DNA of 64,000 nt from Bolinopsis microptera (Eukaryota > Ctenophora > Tentaculata > Lobata > Bolinopsidae). Location: assembly GCF_026151205.1 (NCBI RefSeq), contig NC_087072.1:25013799-25077798 (forward strand), written 5' to 3'. This document shows, piece after piece, positions 22,637-32,164 of the stretch (positions are counted from its first letter, which is position 1; each line of letters opens with the position of its first letter). Below the pieces are notes generated by a model. It searched no databases, was not told the DNA's origin, and saw nothing but the letters and a program-made list of their open reading frames with translations. The translations under genes and the position numbers were made by a program.

Positions 22637-22812
22637 GCAAACAGTTCACACTGGTATACAGTTGCCTGAGTGCCTAGGTGGAAACTTTGTCTATGGACAT
22701 TGGACCTCGATTGAGTTTTTTATTACGCAGTAACCTGCACCTGAGAACTGTTCTCATTATAGTTCTCATTATAGTTACTATTCTCATTATAGAACTATTC
22801 TCATTATAGTTC
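22637..22812. repeat. sequence shared with 48367-48500, ending in CTCATTATAG repeats
   Basis: TTAAGAGCAAACAGTTCACA through GAACTGTTCTCATTATAG is nearly identical at 48363-48497. Here it is followed by three further TTCTCATTATAG-like copies before the LINE begins. In the 48-kb copy it passes directly into the dispersed repeat with no LINE. Confidence 0.8.
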
Positions 22813-22850
22813 AGTACACGTTGATTTGGTTTGATTTTAATGCGCGTTGA

Positions 22851-24788
22851 TTCGTTTTTCAGTTGGATGTTAAGTTTGACAAGACCACTATTTATCGGAT
22901 GAGTGACCCCTCACACAGTATTCCATACGGCAACACTAGCCAGGAAAACAGCAATTTCTCTCCAGTAGTTGCAGTGTTGGCACTTGGTCTGAAGGATCCA
23001 CGCCCCATGTACATCAAGACCCAAGCTGGGAGTCAAGTAACCCACAAAGCGGCCCTTATGTCTGGCACGTTGTGCGTACTCAGTGGCAAGACAGAGTTGA
23101 GATACAAACGCTCGATACCTAGAGGTTGGGGAAAAGTAGAAGAACAGTACTTCCTGATATTTGAACAGAAATGTCCAACAGAAACTGACAGCGCCCTCAA
23201 AGGTCCGCAGAAGAACCCTCAGTCAGACATCACCACGGAACAGGCTGAAGAAATGAACTTCCCCCTCCTTAAGACTCCCCCCACTGTTGTTCGAGTAACG
23301 TCTGTAGCAGACAACCTGGATTATGAAGCAGATGGAGGACTCCTGCTTGCATCAACGATCAGTGCAGTTGTAGGGAAGATGGATGAGGGAACGGTAGATA
23401 AGGAGCTCATAAGAAGTCAAGTCTCAACTGCAGGATCTTTATCTGAAAAGCGGACAAGACTTCAGAACAAAATGTGCATGTCAATCGGGGAACTCTCCAT
23501 GTCAGCAGCCAATAACTCGATGTCTCACGGCATGAACTTCTCACGATGTGACTCCCCGAGGATCGAAGACGTGGAAATGAAAGATGACATTGCATCAGTG
23601 CGTAATGCTCAAAAATGTGTGGAGAACTCTCTAAAGCATGTTGTGGATTCCATCGTATCTGTCAAGGCGAATGTAGCAACTCTCCAGGAAGCGACCAAAC
23701 AACAAACTCAAAAAGAAATCTCGCCTCACCCAACCAGCAACACCGATGTTTTGGATGCGATAAGTGATTTGAAAAGTGCAGTGAGTGATTGCAACAACAG
23801 AATCGACAATCTGAGCAAGACAAATGTTTTTACACAAACGATAAAGGAGTGCAATGGTAAAATTGATGACCTTGTGGAGAACATAAACGGCACAAAAGAT
23901 GACCTTCAGTCAATGAGGAAGATTCTGAACGACCTTAGTCAAAATGGAGTAGATATCATGAAGAAATCGGTGGAAGACATGGGGAGCTACTACAACAGTG
24001 TCTTCTGCGATGAAACAAGGGAGCACATTAAAGACATCCACGCGTATGTAACACACCAAATGTGCGAGGTCGCAATTCAAACTGACCCTTTGATAAAAGA
24101 AATAGCAGCGTTAGGAGACCAACCGAACCTAGCCTCGCCTTCGCCCAAATTTGGTTTCCCCGATCCAATAAAGCCCTCCCTGAAAGTCTTGGTCGAAAGT
24201 GGGCAACCCATCAACGTTTGGCTTGTTACCGATTCAATTATGAGACACATTGATGAGTCATGCTTGGAATTTAGGAAATATAGGTTGAATTTCAAAAGAA
24301 TTGACTTTACATGTAGTGAATCACTGACCGGTGAATACATGATGGGGAGCAAAATACCAACAGAGAAGCCTCAACTAATATATGTACATCTCGGCATCAA
24401 TGATATACACAAAGGAGAGGACATTACCAAAATCATCGACAACTTCAAGATCTTTAATGAAATGCTAGAACTAGTATCTCCCACCACCAGACTGGTCATC
24501 TCTTGCCCCCTACTGAACGGAAACACCTACCAGAACCGACACGTCTTTTCCTTGAGGAGATCCCTGTCCTTATTGGTCAATCAGCAGCAAGACGAGGACC
24601 CTAAAACAAAAAGGATTTTCCTTCAGAGAAATGATAAGTTCTTCATTAACACTCAGTCCACTTCTAAGCAGAACTTGATGTACTTCCGCGATAATCTCCA
24701 TCTATCAGAAAGAGGAATGCATGCAATCACCAACACCATGAGAGACACCCTCGACAAGATCTTCAGGGAGTTTGAGCTTCCAGTCTAA
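22851..24788 (+). CDS. CR1-like LINE ORF1: AlkB-like remnant, coiled coil, SGNH esterase
   Basis: Open from the TGA at 22848 to the stop at 24786-24788; the first ATG is at 22899, but the frame runs to the left breakpoint, so the 5' end is truncated. Numbering from 22863: residues ~18-102 align by eye with the C-terminal half of AlkB-like 2OG-Fe(II) oxygenases (SIPY..., SPVVAVLALG, GTLCVLSGKTELRYKRSIPR). The metal and 2OG ligands are replaced: the HxD position reads G23-N-T25, the distal His is R83 and the C-terminal Arg pair is Q95/E101. Residues ~240-345 are Gln/Asn/Leu-rich and helical (coiled coil, likely trimerisation). Residues ~450-620 form an SGNH/GDSL hydrolase: VTDS (S458), HLGIND (G511, N513), DNLHLS (D610, H613), as in CR1-family ORF1 proteins. 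The esterase triad is intact. ORF2 begins 50 bp downstream. Confidence 0.82.
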   Translation, partial: FVFQLDVKFDKTTIYRMSDPSHSIPYGNTSQENSNFSPVVAVLALGLKDPRPMYIKTQAGSQVTHKAALMSGTLCVLSGKTELRYKRSIPRGWGKVEEQYFLIFEQKCPTETDSALKGPQKNPQSDITTEQAEEMNFPLLKTPPTVVRVTSVADNLDYEADGGLLLASTISAVVGKMDEGTVDKELIRSQVSTAGSLSEKRTRLQNKMCMSIGELSMSAANNSMSHGMNFSRCDSPRIEDVEMKDDIASVRNAQKCVENSLKHVVDSIVSVKANVATLQEATKQQTQKEISPHPTSNTDVLDAISDLKSAVSDCNNRIDNLSKTNVFTQTIKECNGKIDDLVENINGTKDDLQSMRKILNDLSQNGVDIMKKSVEDMGSYYNSVFCDETREHIKDIHAYVTHQMCEVAIQTDPLIKEIAALGDQPNLASPSPKFGFPDPIKPSLKVLVESGQPINVWLVTDSIMRHIDESCLEFRKYRLNFKRIDFTCSESLTGEYMMGSKIPTEKPQLIYVHLGINDIHKGEDITKIIDNFKIFNEMLELVSPTTRLVISCPLLNGNTYQNRHVFSLRRSLSLLVNQQQDEDPKTKRIFLQRNDKFFINTQSTSKQNLMYFRDNLHLSERGMHAITNTMRDTLDKIFREFELPV

Positions 24789-24838
24789 ATTTTAGTCTTC
24801 AAATCATGACCACCAACCCAACCTCTTGAAAAAATACT

Positions 24839-27800
24839 ATGAATTTACAATCCAAAATTATAAGCTGGAACATCCAATCAACAAATACAACTTTTGGCTC
24901 TAAGTTTGATGACCCTCAATTTTGTGCCGTCTTTGACAAGTTTCCTATTGTCTGCCTTCAAGAAATAAGACAACCTGTCAAACACTCGGGTTACAGGTCC
25001 TTCAATAAAACCCGCCGGGACAAAAAACATGGTGGCGTATGCATAATGGTCCAAAACGAAATATCCAAAGGCGTTAAACTTGAAAAATCCACAATTGAAG
25101 ATGTTGTTGCCTGTAAACTTGACAAAAATTACTTTGGCGTAGAGAATGATATATTCATTGTTAACTCATACATTAAGCCAGCTAACACTTCCTCTAAAAA
25201 CTCAAATATTTCGGGCTTTGACACCATCCGTGAACTGGACCAATTTCTCAATGTTCTTTTAAGTAAAGGTGATGTCATTACTTGTGGTGACTTCAACTCG
25301 CGTATCGGCCATGACATTGACTTTATCAAAGAGGACAAATGTGGCTACGAGAGCTTCATTCCCCTGCCAGAAGACTACACCCCACAAGAACTTCCAACCA
25401 GGAACTCAAAGGACAAAAAGTCGAACAATTACAAAAGACCCTTTCTAGAAATGCTTGTCAATAATGAACTCCATATTCTCAATGGGAGAACTTTAGGAGA
25501 CTCATATGGTGACTTCACTTGTATTCAGACCAGCGGTGCCAGCGTTGTTGACTACTTTATTATATCACCAAACTGCAGTAAGTATCTAAGTCATATGACA
25601 ATCCAGCCGTTCACTTGCTTTTCTGATCATAAACCACTACTCCTGGCACTCAACTTCTCTCCTTCCAACACTCTTGTAAACACAAAGGCACTCCATGAAA
25701 CTTACGCTCGAGCCCCACTTCGTTACAAAATAACTCCTGATAGCCTTTCAAGCTTACGGGATACAATGATGGACCCACTTGTGGAAGAATGTTCCAAAAG
25801 CCTCTTAGAAACAGATTATCCCGAAGATCTCCTAGGTACATACAAATTAAACGAAGATATCACAGTACACTTGAACAAAATAGCAGACAGATGTCTCCAA
25901 AAGACCAAACATCCCAAAATAACCAAAAAGGGATCAATAAATAAACAACCCTGGTTCACACAAGCCACCAGAGAAGCTAAAATATCTTGTACTCGTGCAG
26001 CTCAAATTGTTTCTGATTTCCCCAATAGCGATTATCTTCGAAAAAATTTTTACCAAGTAAAAAATACGTACAAAAGTTTAATTGACCGTACAAAAAACAA
26101 ATATCTTGACAAATTGAATACAGATATTGAAACTGGAAAAATTCTTAACTGGAAACAATTCAAAAAACTGAAAAAATTTAAAGGAAGAGTTGACAAATTT
26201 GATTGCCATGACATGGACAACTTTCAAAAATTCTTTGGTAAACTTTATGCCAATGCACATAGCACCATAACTGTAGAGAATAAGGAAGAAATGCTTCAAA
26301 ATGCAGAGGCTATTAACAATAATTTCCAACCATCCCCTGCACAATCAATACTCAATGGCCAGATCTCTGTGGACGAAATATCTACTGCGATCTCTTCACT
26401 CAAAAACGGCAAAAGTTCCTCGGAGGATATGATATGTAATGAAATACTGAAGACCTTGTCCACAACAAACACACAACTCCTTTGCAAAGTCTTTAACCGC
26501 TGTTTGGACACTGGAACTTACCCATGGAACAACAGCATTATTACACCCCTACACAAAAAAGGCGACAAAGATAATCCAGACAATTACAGAGCAGTTGCTG
26601 TGAGTAGTACAATCGGAAAACTATTTTCGACCATCATGTTAAACAGGATAATCAAGTTCAAAAATGAATACAACCCGGACCCCATAAATCAACTTGGCTT
26701 CGCTAAAGGAGCTCAAACATATGACCACATACTCACACTCAACACCATTACGTCTAAATACAAAAAGCTCAAGGTTCCCGTCTATGCTGTTTTTGTGGAC
26801 TTCCGGAAGGCCTTCGACTCTGTTTGCCGTGAAGCTCTTTTCTTAAAATTAGCTAAACTAGGTATCACTGGCAACACATTTAATGTTCTTAAACATATGT
26901 ATAAAAATTCCACTGGCCAGATAAAACTATCTGGATTTGTCAGCGAAAAATTTGATATCAATAAAGGAACTGAACAGGGTCATCCACTTTCCCCTGATCT
27001 ATTTAAGATATACATCAGAGATCTTTCCCCTCGACTAGAATATGATAACTGTCCGAAACTAATGAACCAACTTATCAGTCACTTACTATGGGCAGATGAT
27101 CTGATACTCTTGGCACTGGACCCCAAAACCCTCCAAAAGCAACTCGATGCTTTGAACAATTTCTGCTTGGAATGGGGCGTCGAAATTAATGCAGATAAAA
27201 CTAAACTCATGAAATTTAATGCCCGTTTTGATACTTATCAGCCGGTTCCCCTCAAAATTGGTGATCACTTGTTAGAAGAAGTCGAGTCATACTGCTATCT
27301 AGGAATCGAAATACACAAATCCGGCACATTCACAAATGCCCGAACTGAGCTCAAAAAGAAAGCCATGCGTGCACTTTATGCCATGAAAAGCTCAGTAAAC
27401 AAATCCAAATTATCATTCCGCTCTCTAACAACACTCTTTGATGGTCTTATTAAACCTATCGTTCTTTACGGAGCGCCTATTTACACACCTAACATGGCTA
27501 TCATAAAACACATAACAAAACAAGTCGATCTCAATATGGATGCCGACACAAAAACAAAATTTCAAACTAGTATCCTCAAGAAAATTAGCCTTCTGAACAG
27601 CGAAAAAGTTCACCTTCACTTTCTTAAATGGTCACTGGGGGTAAATCGTAAAGCCAGCAACGCAGGCGTCTGGGGTGAGTCAGGCCGCTACCCATTAATC
27701 TATGAATGTATTAACCTCACTCTCAAATATAGCCAACGTTTGAAAAATCTCAAAGATAACTCCCTTGTCTCCTTAGCTTTCAAAGAACAGATGAACATGA

Positions 27801-28600
27801 AATTGGACTGGTACAGGGGTTTGGAGCCTGTCCTCGCGCTAGACCCATGTTTCTCTACCGATCATGTCACAGCCTACTGCACACTCAAAAACAATCACTC
27901 CAAGTTACTTTTCGAAAGAAACCCGAGTATCGCAAAACCACCAAAAGAGGACTTTCTTATTCACAACGGTTTCAAGAAACGAATTCCTCCTCAATCAACA
28001 CAACCCATCGGGAGTAAAATATTCACACCACACGTCATTACTAAAACTTTGAAATGTAACTTTAGAGAATATTGGGGGTCCTGTATCAACACTTCTCGGA
28101 AATTAGAATTCTATCGTGACCTAAAATCCAAATTTAACAAAGAGTATTACCTAGATAGTGTCATTAAATATGCAGACCGTGCTAATATCACAAGACTGCG
28201 GATCAGTGCACATCGACTCGAAATTGAACTTGGCCGATATAATCAAACTCCACGTGACGAGCGAATATGCTCCTGGTGCAATATAGTCTTAGGTTCTGGT
28301 ATTATTGAGAATGAAGACCACTTCCTTAACCATTGTGATCTTAACGCTGCATCGAGGCGAAAAGTCCTAGACAAGATCCAGTCACTCATATCAAATCCAA
28401 TCAAACCGTCTGCGACATCTTATTCTGTTCACAATGTCATCCCTGGAGCAAACGTTCTCAAATTCATCAGCAACAACAGTGAAATCATTGAACTTATCAC
28501 GAACGAAAGTCAAGTCCACCTCACGAGAGTCGTTGCTAGGTTTGCCACTACGTGTTTTAACAACCGCAAGAAATTTGTTGACTCTCTGGCCAGTACATGA
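24839..28600 (+). CDS. CR1-like LINE ORF2: APE endonuclease and reverse transcriptase
   Basis: 1,253 aa from ATG 24839, uninterrupted. N-terminal AP-endonuclease-like domain: SWNIQS (N11), CLQEIR (E42), CGDFNSR (D151, N153), SDHKPL (D263, H264), which nicks the target. RT domain ~530-830: ITPLHKKGDKDNPDNYRAV, GFAKGAQT, VFVDFRKAFDS (D654), GTEQGHPLSPDLF, LLWADDL (D753, D754), CYLGIEI. C-terminal CX2CX13HX4C zinc knuckle at C1144, C1147, H1161, C1166. All catalytic residues are present, so this ORF looks functional. Length and order suit CR1/L2-group LINEs, and the esterase ORF1 and 3' terminal repeats agree. The element still cannot be fully autonomous because ORF1 is 5'-truncated. Confidence 0.95.
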   Translation: MNLQSKIISWNIQSTNTTFGSKFDDPQFCAVFDKFPIVCLQEIRQPVKHSGYRSFNKTRRDKKHGGVCIMVQNEISKGVKLEKSTIEDVVACKLDKNYFGVENDIFIVNSYIKPANTSSKNSNISGFDTIRELDQFLNVLLSKGDVITCGDFNSRIGHDIDFIKEDKCGYESFIPLPEDYTPQELPTRNSKDKKSNNYKRPFLEMLVNNELHILNGRTLGDSYGDFTCIQTSGASVVDYFIISPNCSKYLSHMTIQPFTCFSDHKPLLLALNFSPSNTLVNTKALHETYARAPLRYKITPDSLSSLRDTMMDPLVEECSKSLLETDYPEDLLGTYKLNEDITVHLNKIADRCLQKTKHPKITKKGSINKQPWFTQATREAKISCTRAAQIVSDFPNSDYLRKNFYQVKNTYKSLIDRTKNKYLDKLNTDIETGKILNWKQFKKLKKFKGRVDKFDCHDMDNFQKFFGKLYANAHSTITVENKEEMLQNAEAINNNFQPSPAQSILNGQISVDEISTAISSLKNGKSSSEDMICNEILKTLSTTNTQLLCKVFNRCLDTGTYPWNNSIITPLHKKGDKDNPDNYRAVAVSSTIGKLFSTIMLNRIIKFKNEYNPDPINQLGFAKGAQTYDHILTLNTITSKYKKLKVPVYAVFVDFRKAFDSVCREALFLKLAKLGITGNTFNVLKHMYKNSTGQIKLSGFVSEKFDINKGTEQGHPLSPDLFKIYIRDLSPRLEYDNCPKLMNQLISHLLWADDLILLALDPKTLQKQLDALNNFCLEWGVEINADKTKLMKFNARFDTYQPVPLKIGDHLLEEVESYCYLGIEIHKSGTFTNARTELKKKAMRALYAMKSSVNKSKLSFRSLTTLFDGLIKPIVLYGAPIYTPNMAIIKHITKQVDLNMDADTKTKFQTSILKKISLLNSEKVHLHFLKWSLGVNRKASNAGVWGESGRYPLIYECINLTLKYSQRLKNLKDNSLVSLAFKEQMNMKLDWYRGLEPVLALDPCFSTDHVTAYCTLKNNHSKLLFERNPSIAKPPKEDFLIHNGFKKRIPPQSTQPIGSKIFTPHVITKTLKCNFREYWGSCINTSRKLEFYRDLKSKFNKEYYLDSVIKYADRANITRLRISAHRLEIELGRYNQTPRDERICSWCNIVLGSGIIENEDHFLNHCDLNAASRRKVLDKIQSLISNPIKPSATSYSVHNVIPGANVLKFISNNSEIIELITNESQVHLTRVVARFATTCFNNRKKFVDSLAST

Positions 28601-28863
28601 ACAGTGAACACTGAAAATCACTGTACCCGCTTTTGTTTCTTTTCGCGCAACGACGAGTGCAAACTGCAAAGTGACCTGGCTCAAGCATTACAGCATTACC
28701 AAGGCGACTGAAAACAAAATATTTTATGTCAAATCTTTATTTTTCACTTTAGTTAAGTTATATTAATATAATAAATTCAAATCTTATGATATTGTTATTA
28801 TCTTAACAGTTACTATTGTAGCTCAAGATTTTAAATTTGTATTCCTTGTATTCCTTGTATTCC
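28601..28863 (+). mobile_element. LINE 3' UTR with terminal ATTCCTTGT repeats
   Basis: AT-rich 3' UTR after ORF2, ending in GTATTCCTTGTATTCCTTGT and a partial third unit at ~28838-28862, directly abutting AAAGCGAGACG of the flanking dispersed repeat. Short tandem repeats in place of poly(A) at the 3' end are typical of CR1-family LINEs and mark the exact 3' terminus. Confidence 0.75.
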
Positions 28864-29169
28864 TAAAGCGAGACGATATATATATATATATATTTATCCG
28901 TGCCATTTTACTGACACCACGGCATCAACTTTAATGCGAATTTCCGCAAAAACCATAAAAGATATACAACTGAAACTTTTTTGACTGGGTCAATTGCTTT
29001 AATAGCCTCAAAATCCGCATGAAAAAATGAAAAATTGGCTAAGAAATAGGAGTTTTAGAGCCCAAAATTTGGTGCCCCAAGTGGTGTCAAAAACGCAAAT
29101 TAAATAGGTAATAATTATTTTAGTCGCTTGAGTCTTGACACCATTTTAGGGTTATACGGGTTCCTGCTA

Positions 29170-29690
29170 GTATTTAATAATGCACTTCGATTTCATAATC
29201 TAACATGTATCAATTATATACTATGTGACTTCTTTGTACTTGTAGTATGTGACTTGTTTGTACTTTGTAGCTCCTTACTGGGCTGCGCTCAGCTTGTCAT
29301 TCCGCCTAATCTCTATTTTATGTTTATGAACATGATAGCCTGAGATCCCCAGGTAATACGTGACCTCTTTACTTCGTAATATGTGACTTGTTAGTAGTTC
29401 ATAAATCTAGATGTTAAACTTAAAATATCTTCCGTTATTTTTCTTTTCGTTAAATACATTATTCTCCTGTTTAGTTATTTTATTAGCCTTCTAACATTTG
29501 CAATCTGCAAATATAAATATGGATTTTAATATTTTTACCGTGTAGCTTTATTAGATATGATCTGTTTTATAGGAAAACACAAGTTCTTTTTAAATAATCG
29601 AGGCTCTTACGGGCAAAAAAGCGTGTTTTCAGCTGTCTATAACTTTATCTAGACCTGCAATAATGGAGTTACATATCAAATCATGCTCCA
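29170..29690. repeat. dispersed repeat family 'GTATGTGACTTG', unit 1
   Basis: Carries repeated TATGTGACTTG motifs, ATCTTCCGTTATTTTTCTTTTC, GCCTTCTAACATTTG, GGCTCTTACGGGCAAAAAAG and GTGTTTTCAGCTGT. The same order recurs at 30045-30475 and 35970-36395 here, and at 48830-49316, 50515-50793 and 53735-54150 in copy B. No ORF. A GC hairpin (GCGCACGAAGTGCGC) lies in the spacer at ~29937. Confidence 0.85.
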
Positions 29691-30044
29691 CTGCACGTTA
29701 TTTTCACATCAAATAACAAGCACTAGCACAATCCACTTTCAACACCAATTCACTTCATATGCACAAAGTCAGCACAGTTCATTTCACCTTGGAGATTCAT
29801 AACACTAATCACTCCACACTCGTCACGTGTCATGCTATATATAAGTGCCGTTTTATAATTATTTGAGAGGTCATGTTCTAGTAGCTCTGTTATCTTCTAA
29901 TGCCTTGTCATACGTTGTACATTGTATGACCCGCCGCGCACGAAGTGCGCGGCTCCCCCTGTATCACTATAGTGAAACGACTCCTACCCTTTTTAACTGC
30001 GGCAGTGAAATCCCGGACGAAGGGATTTCACTAGTATTCAATAT

Positions 30045-30475
30045 AATATGAATAATGCACTTCGACTTCATACAACTTATATAGTATGTGACTTTACTGG
30101 GCCGCGCTCAGCTTGTCATTCCGCCTAATCTCTAAGCTATTTTATGTTTATGAACATGATAGCCTGAGGTCCCCAAGTAATACGTGACCTGTTTGTACTC
30201 GTAGTATGTGACTTGTTTGTAGTTCCTAGTAAATCTATATTATGTTAAACTGAAAATATCTTCCGTTATTTTTCTTTTCGTTAAATACATTATTCTCCTG
30301 TGTCGCTATTTTATTAGCCTTCTAACATTTGCAAATATGAATATGGATTTCACCGCTCTATTAGATATGAATTGTTTTATAGGAAACCACAAGTTTTTTT
30401 TAATAATCGAAAAAACGTGTTTTCAGCTGTCTATAACTTCATCTAGACCCGCAATAATGGAGCAATAATGAATCT
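30045..30475. repeat. dispersed repeat family 'GTATGTGACTTG', unit 2
   Basis: Second unit of the family described at 29170, sharing ATGCACTTCGACTTCATA, TGGGCCGCGCTCAGCTTGTC and the ATCTTCCGTTATTTTTC block. Preceded by a GAAATCCC/GGGATTTC hairpin at ~30008-30030. Confidence 0.8.
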
Positions 30476-30490
30476 AGCTACAACATAGTA

Positions 30491-31106
30491 CAAACAAAAC
30501 GAAACTGAGACGCTTGTGGGCACGTGTAAAACCGGTTTTTAGTTACAAAGAATACTCCAAACAACTTATTGACAAACAAACAAACAAACAAACAAACAAA
30601 CAAACAAACAAACAAACAAACAAACAAACAAACAAACAAACAAACAAACAAACAAACAAACAAACAAACAAACAAACAAACAAACAAACAAACAAACAAA
30701 CAAACAAACAAACAAACAAACAAACAAACAAACAAACAAACAAACAAACAAACAAACAAACAAACAAACAAACAAACAAACAAACAAACAAACAAACAAA
30801 CAAACAAACAAACAAACAAACAAACAAACAAACAAACAAACAAACAAACAAACAAACAAACAAACAAACAAACAAACAAACAAACAAACAAACAAACAAG
30901 CAAACAAACAAACAAACAAACAAACAAACAAACAAACAAACAAACAAACAAACAAACAAACAAACAAACAAACAAACAAACAAACAAACAAACAAACAAA
31001 CAAACAAACAAACAAACAAACAAACAAACAAAACGAAACTGAGACGCTTGTGGGCACGTGTAAAACCGGTTTTTAGTTACAAAGAATACTCCAAACAACT
31101 TATTGA
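30491..31106. repeat. (CAAA)n microsatellite between 82-bp direct repeats
   Basis: An 82-bp sequence (CAAACAAAACGAAACTGAGA ... CAACTTATTGA) occurs at 30491-30572 and identically at 31025-31106. Between them lie about 115 perfect CAAA units broken only once, by CAAG near 30897. Every frame is open, giving artificial Thr-Asn-Lys-Gln and Phe-Val-Cys-Leu repeats; these are not genes. The array is absent from copy B. Confidence 0.95.
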
Positions 31107-31109
31107 GTA

Positions 31110-32160
31110 ACGCAATTTTTGGCAGATCTTTTAATTGAGTTTTGAGGTGAGATTGAGAGCTGTCTATAACTTCATCTAGACCTGCAATAATAGAGTTACA
31201 TACCTAGCAATAATGACAAGGTCACGAACGACCGGAAACGAAATTCGATTATAGTTCATACGCTGTCTGTTTTATAGTACAAACAAACTAACAAGGAACC
31301 AGAAGACATGTTGATGTTAGAGTTCTCGCAGACCAATTAGATGGTATGCTATTTCAAATTTCGTTACTGGTTCCCTAAATATTTGCTAGCTCTTCGCGTG
31401 ATTGGTGAGTGGTGACTGGTGACGTGTCTTTAGCTACCAGTACAAATTTTATTCCTTCATTGATCTTCTCGCTTGTTTTTCGCAGTCAGGTTTTTTAATA
31501 CAAGATCTCCGTATTCTTTAACATCCAGTTCGTGGCACATTTCATTAAAAACACTGTTTGTAGCTCTCGCTACTTGATCTGCATGTCTGGCACTAAACAG
31601 ATCATCATTATCGGGGTCATTGACCAAATGCTTCGTATGTTCATGGTATGAGTACTGCATCGTATATATTCCAATGGGTTCCCGTACTGAATCCTAAAGA
31701 AGGAAGTAGCGGTATCTGTCGTGGATAAAGTTTCTTGAACCAGTAGAGCGTCCAGGAATGAACGTGATTGTAGAAGACATGTTGATGTTAATTGTTCGAT
31801 GCTTCGGTAGAATCATCGTGACCTTATACAATATATATGGCCCACGCATATGAACTTGTTATTCCAACCGGAGATATACCTTCGGGTGACTGACAACTGA
31901 ACCCAATTGAACTTAGTTCCCACGCAGTTAACAGGCACCCTCCTTGGTTTCCCTGGCCTTTTTTTGCCTTTTTCAAGCTGTAAATGATTCATGAGGCCAA
32001 GTATACGTTTTCGTGATAAACTGTAAAACCTCTCTATACCAGGTTTCTCGCAGTATAAAGCGTTTCATATACCGCATAAAATGATAATACAGCTGGCTAT
32101 CGGTTCGATCTTGACTGCGTCATTGGTGCAGTTTCTGTGAAAATCGATAAGGCTGTACTG
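31110..32160. other. A-only spacer, one short unrecognised ORF
   Basis: Not found in copy B. The minus strand has a 67-codon frame at 31457-31660 (contains HADQVARATNSVFNEMCHEL) that looks protein-like but matches nothing I know. Near 32024, CTGTAAAACCTCTCTATACC resembles a pogo/Tigger-type tip. Neither is firm. Confidence 0.35.
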
Positions 32161-32164
32161 ATCA

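Noticed and set aside
30478-31110. Long frames of Thr-Asn-Lys-Gln or Phe-Val-Cys-Leu repeats on both strands
   Set aside because: By-products of the (CAAA)n array; all frames are open.
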